From Neospora caninum Liverpool (Eukaryota; Apicomplexa; Conoidasida; Eucoccidiorida; Sarcocystidae), in the NCBI RefSeq assembly GCF_000208865.1, contig NC_018385.1:974724-1038723 (forward strand): 64,000 nucleotides of DNA. Reading direction: 5' to 3'. The position numbers were made by a program, and so were the translations under genes. Below the pieces are notes generated by a model. The model searched no databases and had not been told where the DNA came from. It was given only the letters and a program-made list of their open reading frames with translations. Below, piece after piece: positions 1 through 12,061 of the stretch. Each line of letters starts with the position of its first letter. Within the stretch, counting starts at the first letter, position 1.

Positions 1-3000
1 TTCTTCTCTGCGAAGACAAACACCTCTGGGAAGGAGCAAGTTTACGGCACGAAACCCATGACCGGCGCTTCTGCGTGCCAGCTTGCAACCACCGCCTCTA
101 GTGGTGACTTGCAGCGAGAGCAGCTTTCAGCAGAAACTCGCCAAGAGGAACAAATTGGGGAGGGGGAGAAAAGTGTGGATTCTGCCTCGTTGGTGAAGGT
201 GCCCACGGGGACGCTCTTGGTTGATCCAGATGGAGAGATGAGGGAACCTTCAGAAGCAGCAGCTCTTTGGCGCCAAACGCTCGGCGATTGCTGGTAATAC
301 TGGTGCAAGTCACATTCCTGTTTCGAAGGTTCCTGAAAGAAAAACCATGAGCGGTTCAAGCATTTCTTGTGTGTTTGCCGTCGGTAACCTTGTAGGCTGT
401 TCGCAGTCAAATGGGTTGGTAGCTATTCACAGTTCAGGGCTGCCTTTCTGCATTGTATTTCGTCTGTTCGCTGTCCGAGTCTTCTGTACAAAGCATAACA
501 ACAAGAAGCGGATCCCCACTTGATACATCGGCATCTCCCCTCCTCTCCCTTGTCTCTTCAGGTTTGATGCTTTGAAGGAGGAACTGCGGCTGCCGTACTT
601 CCGTGACTGCATGCAGTTCATCCGTCGAGAACGGCAAAAATATCGAGTGTATCCTCCGCCCCATCTGGTTTTCAACGCCTTCAAACAAACCCCGTAGGAC
701 GCCTGTTATTGAGAGACAAGTAGTGTCCTTGAAAGAGAAAGCAGTCAGTTTCTTAGGCTACAAGTGGCGTCCACGTTGCTCCCCTAGTCGTCACATGACG
801 GCACCTCCCCGCAGCGCATCTCTTATGCTGGTCTCGTCGCAGGAAGGCCTGGAAAGAATCAAGCGTTGTTATTCGTGGGCGGTCATTTGTTGACGAACTT
901 TCTTCCGTTATGCGTGCTTCTACATAGTTCGAAAAAGTAGACTGTGCCTTTCCGGCTCTTCCTTTCCGGCTCTTCCTTTCTCAGACTCAACGCCGTTAAG
1001 GTCGTCGTCGTCGGACAGGATCCGTATCATCAACCGAGACAAGCCATGGTGTGTGGAGGGGAACAGCGAGGGAAAGCAATGTGGAAAAAGAAACGGAAAA
1101 TGTGTTCCCATTAGAAGAAGGTTCTGCCTTTTCCGTCAATGCGAGGGAGACTATGATCACAGAAAAGTAGAGTAGGCCATGAAAAAGCTGGATAGTTTGT
1201 CTTTACCCGGTGCTGGGCACTAGCTTGCACATAAAAAACAGATGCGCTGTTGAAAGCGGTGCTTTCGTTTCTGCTGCGGTTCTCTACTTTGTGTCCTCTC
1301 CGCCCTTTCATTCTTACACTGAAATGAATTACGGCATTGAAATCAAATGTTTTGTCATTGACAGGGGCACTGGGAAAATTGCTCTTTCCGTCTTGGTTTT
1401 CAGGGCCTAGCGTTCTCCGTACCTCGTGGGATTCCTTTGCCTCCGAGTCTGCAGAATATCTTCAAGGAAATTGGTACGATGTCCATCGTTTCTTAGCAGC
1501 CCATACCAACAGCCTCCAACCGTTTGCTAATTGCATCTTTCGTCTTGCCCTACTTGTGATCCTTGTTCTTTTGTGGTTCTCCTCAATGTGCTCCTGAGAT
1601 GGATGTACTTCTCAAAGAAGTCTCCCCACGTGCTAACTTGTTCACCTGCTTTGCTTCGTATTGTATCGTTTTGACCATAAGTTTTCTTCTCTGGATTGTT
1701 TCTGTGCATGCACGTTCAGCTCGCAACTATCCTGGGTCGAAGCTGATGGATCCACATACGAACAGAATCTCTTCCTTTGTCCACGGGGATCTAACAGCGT
1801 GGGCTTCACAGGGCGTGTTCCTTCTTAATTCTCTGCTCACCGTTCGAGAAAGTACCCCGATGTCTCATCGGACTGCGGTATGTGTCATTTCTTCTCTTCC
1901 ATTTCGACATACGTCGCACGCGGTTCCACAGATGGAAACCAGGTTGATCTGTTCCTAGCGAAATAATGAAAAGTATAACTGACATCAGTTTGATTGACAC
2001 GCCAAGGAATACGTATTCTCGCGTTGCCATTCTTAGTATGGTACAAGAATGGTGTTCTCATAGCGCTCGAGCTACACAAAAAGGTGGAAAAGAAGGCGTT
2101 CAGCGGAGCGACAAAGAAGAAGCTTTGGTGTGCGCTCATCTCAACTGCCTACTGCGAAATATGGGGTCTGCAGGGCTGGGACCGGTTCACTACCAAGGTG
2201 ATTGATGTGATCAATACGCGACGTGAGGGCGTTGTTTTCCTTCTTTGGGGTGAGTTCTGCCTGGTTCGTCCCAAACTGTGGCATATATGTAAGAGTCACG
2301 CACGGCAGGGAGCCCGGAAACACCCGTTGTCAGACAACAAACTGTGAATCCACTCTGTTTTGGCTCGAATAGTTCCCAGGTCTACTTTTTCCAAACGCAT
2401 CGAAATTATGAAATGTCTCCATCCACAGAACCTGAATCTTATCACAAGGAAATTTTCTTGATTTCTTTTCGGGTTCTTGCCCCCAGGCAGCCCAACTGGT
2501 ACTCGAGGTAGAACACGTGCGTGATTGGATGTTAGGTTGCTTCTCTCTAGCGCAGCGCTGCAGGGTCCGAAATCTGATTGCATGTTCGCTCATCAAAGCA
2601 TCCCTCACATGTCGGCAGAAATTCCGATGCTGACGTGATTTTGTCCTTAAAATCTGTTTCTCCGTTTGTGACCTTTTAGGCAAGCCAGCTCAGAAAAAGT
2701 CAGCAGGCGTCAGTCGTTCTCGTCACCGCGTCCTGGAATCGGGACATCCGTCGCCCCTTTCTGTGCGATTCTTCCAGGGTAGGTGTCAGTCTGCTAATCA
2801 CGGCTGAATAGGACTCGTGCTATCTGTCTTGTGTCTCCGCACTCGACCTGATCGAACAAGTTCTCCCACTCCTGGCCAGTCCTGCGACCCCGCCATTTTC
2901 CCGCGCTCCCTCCACGCAGCAGCAAACTGTGTCATGCAGACTGAACGGTGTTTTTTTCCAATCGTGGTCCTGTTGGTCCTGTGTTCTTTGCGGCGCGTGC

Positions 3001-3341
3001 GTTACAGGCTGTCAACACTTTTTGAGGTGCAACGAGCTGTTGAAATCTATGGGAAAGGAAGAGGTCTCTTTCGCACCCTCGCCCTGACACCCGTGTTTGA
3101 TATCAGATATCGCGATAGCATTTCGCCGCTTACGGCACCTTGGGGATCGTTTATTCCTACAGGCTTATCAGGAGAACAATTGTTTTTGGTGGAAATATGT
3201 CAGTCACCGTGGATATCGGGTGCTGCCGTTCAAGGGCACCTGCACTTTAGCACGTACAGCGAAAGCCTTTGTATCCGGTATAGTTTCATCGAACACGGAG
3301 ACAACTCTTGTTCAGGCACGTGGGCCGCTGGAATAAGATAG
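1..3341 (+). CDS. UNG: Uracil-DNA glycosylase (family 1), multi-exon, 5' end possibly outside window
   Basis: Base-excision repair enzyme that cuts uracil from DNA. Exons read as 1-293, 562-693, 985-1048, 1404-1473, 1720-1877, 2174-2249, 2680-2778 and 3235-3341. They sum to 999 bases, so the phases close exactly (332 residues if read from base 1). Family hallmarks appear in order: PYF and YPPPHLVFNAF (exon 2), catalytic-loop GQDPYH with the water-activating Asp (exon 3), GLAFSV (exon 4), HGDLTAWASQGVFLLN (exon 5), GVVFLLWG (exon 6) and the DNA-intercalation/His motif GHPSPLS (exon 7). The reading frame is open from base 1, with an in-frame ATG at 58 that would give 313 residues, so the true start is undecided. 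The last exon (GHLHFS where the family has GCRHFS) is the least certain. An N-terminal leader for nucleus, mitochondrion or apicoplast cannot be judged here. Confidence 0.9.
947..974 (+). repeat. 14-bp direct duplication in a splice-acceptor pyrimidine tract
   Basis: The 14-mer cctttccggctctt occurs twice back to back (947-960 and 961-974), immediately before the acceptor of UNG exon 3 (exon starts at 985). It lengthens the pyrimidine tract and looks like a recent tandem duplication inside the intron. Confidence 0.8.
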
Positions 3342-5805
3342 GTAAGTCGGCAGTCGTAACCCCCGTCCAGCTCACTGGAATCGTTAAGGCACTGTGCAGC
3401 CTCGCTTTCACGATGAAAGCCAAGCCTTTCCATGAGTTGCTGCCATTGGCTAGACAGGCACATCACCGCCTGTTCCACTTTTTACAATCTGCAGAATCAC
3501 GGATACAAAAAATATTCAGACGAGTGTTAGACGGAGGCGAATGCTGTTGTATCAAGCGAGAAATCTCCTCTTTTGAACGGCTACAGCTAATGAAAGGCCA
3601 CAAGTACCAGTAGTTCCGGCTACTGATGCACCTGGTGAAGGAGGCATACATCTGCAAAAATCGTTTGATTTTCGTCAGTGATCCTTCGGTTGCCGTGGGG
3701 ATAGCACAGGCACTGTACACAGTGGCCTGTACGGTGTCCTGCTGATGCGGTGAAAAGAAAAAGCGTGTTAGTACCACATCGATCAGGACATCCTCTCAGC
3801 TCCATCGTTACCCTGGGGCTGACACCTTTAATTCCGGCTTCGTAAAAAGACTTCGACCACTGGAACAGTACATAGTGCTAGACATGAAACAAATTCTGTG
3901 GAAACGGATTCCACTCTTGTCAGCACATTTACGTAGGCGTTCGCCTTTTTCACCGGGGTATTTGCATTCGGATCCCCCGCGCTGTAGGAGAGCGGGTTTC
4001 TTCCCCGTTCCGAAGCAGCGGAGCTGACTGTGATCACCCCGGTCGCTTCAGCTGGCCAGTTGCCTCAGTATAGGGTAAAAAGGCGGTCGTTCTACCAGTG
4101 AATGATGTGATTCTATCCTTTTTTCCCGCTCTGAGGCTTGTGCAGAGCTGTGCGTCGATACCACGGTGGTTGGAGTGACAACAGCTAACCGCTGCTAGTG
4201 TAGGCCTTGCGGCATGGTCACAGTCCGGTGATTCACTGCGTACGGTGTAAAGATAGCTGTAGTGTCTTCTAGTACGATGACTACAAATGCTGGGAGGGCT
4301 AGCTATGCTTTTCCATCAGAACGACAGCGGTAATATGTTACTCTAGATGTCTACACTTTTTTTCGGCCAACGGCTGTTGGACACGGTAAAATCGTGGTTT
4401 TGCAAATTCAGACCCTGCAACTGTAAAGAGCAAAGGATCGGGACGAGAAAACTCGACTGACAATCGTGGGATACAGGAGTTACAGTCATCCTGGGCGGCG
4501 ATTTGCCTGCAATCGCTTGTCCCAACCTGATGATCAGTTTTTACACCATACCCTGGTCTTATTCCGTTGTCTACCCCTCTTGTGGATTACCGTTCCGCTT
4601 CCCCAGGGCAGTACTTTGATTGTCGTGTATACGACGATCTGACTTAGCTTGGAAAGACTGAACTTCAGCAGCATCGAAATCTCATTGAATGCAAAGAAAA
4701 CAGGCTGTATATGCTGGGGACTCTTGCTACAACAGGGCTTGCTGGCCATGCCTGTTCTGTGCTCCACTTTTGGGTGGTGGCTTACCATGGGGCTGGTGAA
4801 CGGAATCGCCTGAGGACGAGCCCGAAACAGCTTCCCACATGTAGCTTAGCAATCTCTCTGTGGCACGGATGCATAGCTTCCCCCGGCTAGACAATATCCT
4901 CGGCGGTCTCACGTAGTCTGGACTGTCTATTATATTGGCATTGTGGCGGAGCTGAGGTCACTGCCATCGAGAGCAAGGGAATTATGAGGGAAGTACTGTC
5001 AAATGTGCCTGAAATAGAGAACTCGTGAGCCGGCTGGATAATGGAGCCGCTTGTACAATTATCGAAGAGCGCGAGGCAGAGTTATGTGTCATCCAGATTT
5101 CATCAGTGGAGGTGATTCTCATGCACAACGCAATGTTGATGCCGTGGCGGGGGCTTTTGAGGGAGGCGCGCGATCCGCTCAGCCTGGTGTTGCAGGGCCA
5201 AAAGTGTGGAAGAACATTGTCAGCTTACCTTGCTTTGAGCATTGATATGGCTTGCTATTCAGTGACAACAGGAAAATATGCTGTAGCCGCGCTAGGGATT
5301 CCCTGTTTTTCCTCTGTGTGCGACCATTGTTGCAAGTGTCACCGCTCAAAATCTCAACAGGTTCAACAAATACACCGTTGCTGGTAAGTAGCTTTTTGAT
5401 CAGGGAGAGCATTTTCGGCGTATTGACAAACTAGTACTGCTGCCGCGCATTTGGAGAGACGGAGAGTTTTTCAATTTCCGGTCACGGGAAGATTGCTGGG
5501 GAAAACGGTCTAGAGCGTCCTTCCATTGCCAGTATCACCAACCACGGAAATAGTCCCTGCTGGGATATACTCACGGGCGCGAAGTCCTACAAGTCGAGGT
5601 GTCCCTTCACATCCTGAAAAAGAGATGTGGAAATCTGTAATAGTGGAAACTCAGACTACAGTAATAGGCTTATATGTTACAAGTGTGGAGCTTTTGGTGG
5701 TCGAACACGGGAGATACGGTTTGTGCCTGTCTTGGCACTTGGCAGGTCTTGTAGATTCACTTTTCTCTAATCAGAGACTCGGTTTCGCACGGTGTCAAGG
5801 TCACA
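3342..5805. other. Intergenic region between UNG and NEK kinase genes
   Basis: About 2.5 kb separating two genes on the same strand. Only short open frames occur (the longest near 5025-5387, 120 codons), without recognisable domains or a convincing splice pattern. It should contain the UNG 3' untranslated region and the promoter and 5' untranslated region of the kinase gene. I see no repeat or RNA gene. Confidence 0.5.
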
Positions 5806-8800
5806 ATGGCAGCTCAACAGAAGATTGGTGATTACGAGATCGAGAGGGTGGTCGGCAGCGGTTCCTTCGGGAAGGCAGTTCTAGTCAAGGATAAAAGCGG
5901 CCACAGGTGAGCTCCACGTGCAAAGCATGCCCTCGAAGGATCCCGAACGACTGCCGAGCACAACAAAGTGCGTCGGGGCGCGCTCGCCCAGACCAAGAAA
6001 AGCTGAGGCATTGGCCGGAGGTTGCTTTACAGAGACACCATCAGACGCGTCGATATATATGTGGGGTTCCTTGTTTTAGGTTGATTATGAAATTGATCAA
6101 TACAACTCGAATGAGTCCTGCAGAAGTCGAGGAAGCCAAAAATGAGGTTCAGGTAAGACGTACAGCCGTAGAATTGCCGACATTGTAGCCAAAGATTCGA
6201 TTTCAGCTAACCGCCATTACTGCGGCACCCCCTGGCGTTTCCGAGGGATTTTCAGAAGCAGTTATTCTGCAACAGCGGATGCAGGGAACTCTTGTCTTCC
6301 ATTTCGCCGCAACCGAATCGCTGCATATCATGGGTATCAGCGCATTTTGCCTCCTTTGAATTCTCAGGTTTTGACGAAGCTCGTGGATTCACCATTCACT
6401 GTATCCTACAAAGGTGCATTCACATCCACGTATCTCCGCGTTCCTCACCTCTGCATCGTCATGGAATACTGCGCAGGTGAATCCACGGATTCTGAAACTG
6501 CGTAAAAAGACCTGCCGAAGGCAATGCCGACGTCACCTGCTAGTTTGGGTGGAAGCAACCTAGCACGGCAAGTAGTAGCGAGGACACTTGTTGCATTTGC
6601 ATCACAAACGTCATAGTAGCAACGAGTGACAGCAGACGCTTCTGGGTGTTTTATGTAAGTGTGTACCTACTGTCTGCCCTAGAAGGGAGTGCAAAATTCT
6701 ACAGAGACAGCCTACCATATCTATAAGCGAATAATCTACAAAACTTAGAGATCTCAAACAGACAACCTTAAATGACTCAAAGCCAGCCTGTGTTGCGTTG
6801 CGAGTGAGTTTGACCTTGTTCCTGTGCCCCACCTCTAGGGGGAGACCTTGGGAAGCTCATAAAAGACCGGAAAAGGCAAGCCAAGCCGTTCAGTGACACG
6901 ACCCTCCGGACGTGGCTCTTGCAACTGACCCTGTCTCTGCATTTCATGCACAAGCACAAAATTCTCCATCGTGGTAAGGCATCTGCATGCAACTTGTGAA
7001 GGCTCCTGTCAAGGGGAACGCGAATCCAAACTATGCTATCGATGAATGTTCCACAATGGATTAAAGGAATAGACAGTGTTTCGAATATCAGGAGTTCAAT
7101 GATGGCCCGCGGCGTGGCAACCTCGTAGACAATCGTAGCCGTCTTGTTTTCTTTGTCAGCGGAACTTTTGTCCGTGTTCTGTTTATATTCCACAGCCTGC
7201 AGAAGTTTAACGCAGCAAAGCAACTGTGTATTTGAAAGCTTGGAGGTATTTAACTACCTGCAGTCTCATCTATGGATACTCTAGGTTCTATTTAACGAAG
7301 TAGAGAGACGTATCATGCGTTGGAAATGGGTGGGAGCGTTACTGTTTTCGTAGTTCGGTTAGTTGTCCAGTTCATAATCTCTCACCTTTCAGTAGCACGG
7401 TGGCACGCTGGTGACAAACACTCATGCGAAGGGTTTCCTTTTCGCTGTTTTTCGAACATCGCTGTCTCGGGTTTGCAGACCTCAAGCCCGCGAACGTCTT
7501 CCTGGACCAGGACAACTACATTCGAGTCGGTGACCTAGGGCTATCAAAAATTCTCGAGTTCACACTTCAACAGGCGAAGACGCAATGCGGAACTCCGGCC
7601 TTCATGGCCCCTGAACTCTGCCAGGTGCATTCCATCAGGGGGGCAGCGGGGACCGTCAGTCCCTTGGCTGTTTGCAGTTGTGAATTCATGTATGCGTATG
7701 TATATACAGAAGTACATTTAAATGAGCGTCCTTTGTTCGCCGGAGAGGTTGGGCTCACCAGGCATCCTCGGCACATTGAGAACACATCTCTTGCTTGGGT
7801 GCAGCCCAACCGCATGAAACGCCACATTACATCGAGTTTGTGCTCGGTTACGCTCTTCTCAGGGCAAGCCGTACCAGACGCCGGCGGATATTTGGGCTCT
7901 TGGGTGCATTATGGTGGAGGCCGCTACATTTGAACTACCTTTCAGGGGAATAACATTCCCGGAATTGAATAGGAATATATGCCATGCTCCAGTGAGTACC
8001 AGCTTGCTTCGTCTACTACTAGCGGAGATAACAACGGAACTTCAGCTATGCTGAAATGGCACAGGTGGACGACGTGAGATGTACGGTGGGGGTCTCTGCA
8101 TCGAGGGCCCTAACAGTTGGTTGCATGAATTGACTGGAAGTGGAGGGATAGAACTACCACACAATTGGTTAACAGGGGTTGCAAGGCGACGGTTTACGTT
8201 GCCCGAAGACAAATGAGGCGGAAGAACGTCCTCAACATTGAATCATCTGTTGTCGTAATGCGTAGAAACAATAGGCGTCATTTACCACATGCCTGATCGT
8301 CACGCCTTGTAGTTGCTACCTGCAATCAAAGGTCCTTCCGTGTGTGTTATCTGTGTGGTGGACATGAACCGTGCTTACGACGTCGCTGGTCGGAAGCTGT
8401 TGCAGCATCCCCGATACACCTCGTAAATCACGGAGCACATCATGACTTTTTCTGAACTTCCGAAATGACCAAGAGAAGGGTTGCCGATGCGTGCTCCACC
8501 ACGGCGAACAAGGCCATATTCCGGCTGCCGCCCCATCGCGTATACGTCGGCTTCGGAAGCGTGGACCCACCAAATTCCATTTTAGTGGCCCTGCTGGATG
8601 GTGTTTGTCGCACGCAGGCCCCTAAACTTCCAACACGATACTCGCTTGACTTGAGAACTATTTGCGAGGCAATGTTAGCTAAGGACCCGAAGAAAAGGCC
8701 GACGACGGAAGATATTCTGAACTCCCCCGCAATACGAGTAAATGCGCCGTGCTAGAGCAAGAACTGATACCGAGTGCATTAATGCTCTGTAAACGTGTCT

Positions 8801-9071
8801 TTGAGGACAGACAGTCTGTGTCGGTAGCTATATGGGTAGCCTGGAAAACAAGAGAATTCCTGCCCCTGTGCGGTGAATCCTGTCCGATACAGCCTGTTAC
8901 GCTCACCAGGCGTTTTTGTTCTACGCGTGTTTCCGAAATTTGGGGGAACGTGATACCTGTCTCAAAATCATCGCTGTATTTGATTGCTGGACACTTGCGC
9001 ACGGTGTCTGCTGTTATTTTTCTTTGCAGGCCCAATACCACGCTTATAAAGCCAAATATTCTCACGCTTGA
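5806..9071 (+). CDS. NEK-family serine/threonine protein kinase, catalytic domain only
   Basis: Never-in-mitosis-A-type kinase. Exons: 5806-5906, 6080-6152, 6368-6476, 6839-6973, 7479-7624, 7863-7991, 8618-8737 and 9030-9071; phases close and give about 284 residues. The kinase motifs are complete: glycine loop GSGSFGKA (17-24), ATP-anchoring Lys38 in LIMKLI, hinge IVMEYCAGGDL, catalytic loop HRDLKPANVF (Asp140, Asn145), metal-binding DLG (158-160), activation-loop threonine in CGTPAFMAPE, and DIWALGC. The EYCAGGDL and HRDLKPANVF signatures are typical of NEKs. DLG instead of DFG is also seen in vertebrate NEK6/NEK7. There is no regulatory tail or coiled coil, so activation probably depends on loop phosphorylation or a partner (inference). 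NEKs act in centrosome, spindle and cilium control. The last exon is short and its frame rests on one donor (after CGA at 8737), so the C-terminal dozen residues are the weakest part. Confidence 0.9.
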
Positions 9072-9951
9072 GGAAAGATTCCTTAAACCAGTTTGAGATA
9101 GTCCATGTTCAACCATGTCACCGCGGCCTTTTCCTGTAAGCGTCGCGATGAAGGGCAGAAACTTCAGCATATTCTCGATTCTTGACTCACAGCGGCAGCA
9201 TTTGACGCCCGTACCCGTCGACCTATGAGGGGCGCTTTTCTTATTGCCACCCTTTTATCCCATAGTGGAGACCTTTGTCTGTATGAGTACGTCCCATATC
9301 CCAGCAGGTGCTGTAAGTCCACTCTCGGAGCCAAAAAATTGTTCCTTTCTATGGAAAGAAATTGATGCAGATTTGTACCATAAGACAAACTGTCGAAAGA
9401 CCCTTACTTCGTTTTCTGTGGCGATGGTAGTGCGCTAGTTTTGCTTAGATGGCCCTAAGATTTGCCATGCCCGGATGTAACGCTACATTTCTTTCGACTG
9501 TCCATCAAGCATTTAACTAAGCACAGAGTACAATAGTGTATGGGCGCCCGTCAGCAACCAGAAGAGCTTGAGTCCAACGTAGCGTTCAAGATCAGCAGGT
9601 GAACCACTGCCACCGGCCTTTCTCTGCCAGGCTGGTCGCGGTTTTCTCCCGAAAGTCAGAGACACGCCTATGCAAACGCAAAGTAAATTAGACACTCTGC
9701 TGCACCATCAGGCATGAGCGACCGATCCCGATGCTCTCAGGCATCTCTCATTCTTGCTAAAGAGGCATCAAAATAACACCCAGCAACGGCTAAACGAGAC
9801 ACCTGCTGTGCTGCAGGTTCTCTGGTCTTCCAATTGGCATCGCTGAGAGGACTTGCATTGCAGTGAGACTTCCCCAAGGCAACAATGTGAGGCGACTGCA
9901 CACAGCCCGGTTCCCGTCCGCACCGTACAGGGGACAGCAACAGAATCGGAC
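9072..9951. other. Region downstream of the kinase gene with no gene seen
   Basis: Probable 3' untranslated region of the kinase and spacer. Open frames are all short and unremarkable on both strands. Confidence 0.5.
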
Positions 9952-10605
9952 CTACGGTAGCGGTAGCTCGCCTTTTCCGGGCTCGCGCAGGTGTGTTAGG
10001 ATGCCAGTGTTTTGCTGCACCCGCCGAAGCGCCAATAGAGTATTACCGATGCTAATTCTGAGATGGGAACGCTTTCCTAAAAATATACCCGGCTGTCGGA
10101 AGCTTCCATGCAGCGCTATAGCTATGGGTTTGCCCTCATCGAAGGGCGGGGCATGCGAAGCAGTAGTCGAAAATTTCTGTCCCCCTGCACTGTGTTGAAC
10201 TATATAGAAAGAGACGCGGGGACAGAATGTTAACTCCTGCTGACGGATAGCAGCCGGCCGCCTTCCAGCAGTTCCCGTTCTCTCAACAGAGTCATGTTGT
10301 GAACCTTCGGAGAGGACATTGGCTGTGGGGTCGGCCACAACGGTGTTATGGTCTTCTACTGCCAGGAACTCTGACGGTGTGTCGTGTGCTTGCCTCATAC
10401 CGAGATGGACAGTCAACGTTTCCGCGTATGTCCTCTTCGTGATGCACGCCTCGCTGACAGGTGCATTTTGTTCAACTGCAAAGAATGTACCGCGTGAATT
10501 TCGCCCCTCCTTCATCCTCTTCACATTTAGAGAAAGGCGGTCACAATCATAAAAGCCACCTTCTCTCACTGCTGCCGGCCTTCTGACTTGCGTTTCTGGC
10601 TGCAT
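9952..10605 (-). CDS. Hypothetical 217-codon open frame, function unknown
   Basis: Uninterrupted minus-strand frame starting at an ATG at 10605. The protein is hydrophilic (many Arg, Thr, Ser, His) with no recognisable domain, signal peptide or membrane span. It is one of the longer intron-free frames in a gene-poor stretch, so it may be chance, an exon of an unseen gene, or a real small protein. Its ATG overlaps the ATG of the plus-strand frame at 10604-11101, in a GCATGC palindrome. Confidence 0.2.
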   Translation of the reverse strand: MQPETQVRRPAAVREGGFYDCDRLSLNVKRMKEGRNSRGTFFAVEQNAPVSEACITKRTYAETLTVHLGMRQAHDTPSEFLAVEDHNTVVADPTANVLSEGSQHDSVERTGTAGRRPAAIRQQELTFCPRVSFYIVQHSAGGQKFSTTASHAPPFDEGKPIAIALHGSFRQPGIFLGKRSHLRISIGNTLLALRRVQQNTGILTHLREPGKGELPLP

Positions 10606-11101
10606 GCGTGACGGGGCCTGGCATCAACAATCGACGTCACGGCGATTGCATGTGGGTAAATTGAAGATTATCCGACCGTGTGTTTCTTTTTTTCGTGGAT
10701 TACCCGCACTGTATCGTTTCGAAGTCACCGAACCAATAGGAAAATGTGACAATGATTGTAGATGTTGCTGGGTGCCAAAAAAAAGAACAAAACGAATCCT
10801 TTGTCTGGTTTGTGATCTAGGCATACCGGCGTCTCCACAGGAGGTGGCTTACTTTTTCATCCCTCCCTCTGTGTGCGGCACCGGGCTCAGCAACAGGATG
10901 GGGACGTCAACAGAAAAAGAGTTTCAAACGGTGGGGAAGATGCAAGACAAGCTAGAGCCCGTAGTTATCCCGCTGCGGTGCGGGGGAGAAGTAAGAGACA
11001 AAGTCGTGAACAGTAAATGGTACATCCATAAAGTGGAGACCAAACGGCCACTGCTCGCCAGCGAAAACATGTTTTGCAATGTCCACTCGCCATCAGAGTA
11101 A
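10604..11101 (+). CDS. Hypothetical 165-codon open frame, function unknown
   Basis: Intron-free plus-strand frame from the ATG at 10604. Composition is mixed and basic in the first half, with cysteines in a CDNDCRCCW cluster and again in LCLVCDLG. I do not recognise a zinc-finger spacing or any family. No splice partners were found. Treat it as a candidate only. Confidence 0.2.
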   Translation: MRDGAWHQQSTSRRLHVGKLKIIRPCVSFFRGLPALYRFEVTEPIGKCDNDCRCCWVPKKRTKRILCLVCDLGIPASPQEVAYFFIPPSVCGTGLSNRMGTSTEKEFQTVGKMQDKLEPVVIPLRCGGEVRDKVVNSKWYIHKVETKRPLLASENMFCNVHSPSE

Positions 11102-12061
11102 TGCATTGCTGTGCCCATGATTTGGCGCCAATAAGCGCATGGCAGGCAGTGTCGTGCCCGTGATGCCCTTGTCATATGTGAAGAACTCACGATAAAACTG
11201 AACTGGACTCAGCTGCCTGGATTCTTCACAAATCCTACCTCTTGTTGAGTGTACAACGTAATTCATTGTATCCCGAAGTTCCCCCGATCATTCGAGGGCA
11301 TCGGTCAGATGTTCTGGAAGACCGTTGGAACTGTAGGAATCAGTAGAGAACTCTCGTGGTTTGCATGGATCACGTGACACTGAAACTACGAAACTCGCAC
11401 CGTTGCTGGTGGCGAACTTGGTGATAGCCAGCCATAGTGTTAGTCAAGCTGTCACGAAAAAGTTCTCGATTGTCAACTCGAATGTACATTCCATGAAAGC
11501 TGACAGAAGCCCCTCCAACACGAAGACACGGTTCCAGAAATCATCAGAAGATACCCCTCTGCCCAGTTCTAGCGGCAAGTAGCTACTAATAAACGGGAGG
11601 CTCGTGCCCTTCGTATCTTCCCGGAGTCACTGGAGTGTGGTTGCAAACACAACAGTCGGCGACCGTTTTTGCTAGCCGATCGTACTTTAACGACAGAAGC
11701 AAAAGCTTTCCTTGAAGTGCGTACGTCAAAAACCGCTGTTCACTTTGCTTCCGTGCCCTCAATCACTAGCGTAAACCCTAACCTTGTAACAGTTCACGCT
11801 ACAGGAAGAGTAAATCACTGCTGGACACCGGCAACGGAGCAGAAGCCTTGTTCGATGCAATTCTATCCATAGTTACACATGCTCCCCTCCTTCATGATAA
11901 CTGGTCCAAATTGTTCAGAAATCCGCATGCTTCTCGCCAGCAGTCTCCCGTTTATTTACGGTGACTAGATGCTTCTCAGTATCACCATACCGGGAGGCGC
12001 ATTTTCGAGTACTCGTGCGCCGAAGAGGCATTTAATGCGCGACACGGTGATTCTCTTTCCT
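11102..12061. other. No gene recognised
   Basis: Only short open frames (about 70 codons). Nothing with family similarity and no obvious repeats. Confidence 0.4.

Noticed and set aside
3097..3336. Alternative last UNG exon in another frame
   Set aside because: It lacks the H-F-S stretch expected near the UNG C-terminus, which is present in the frame ending at 3341.
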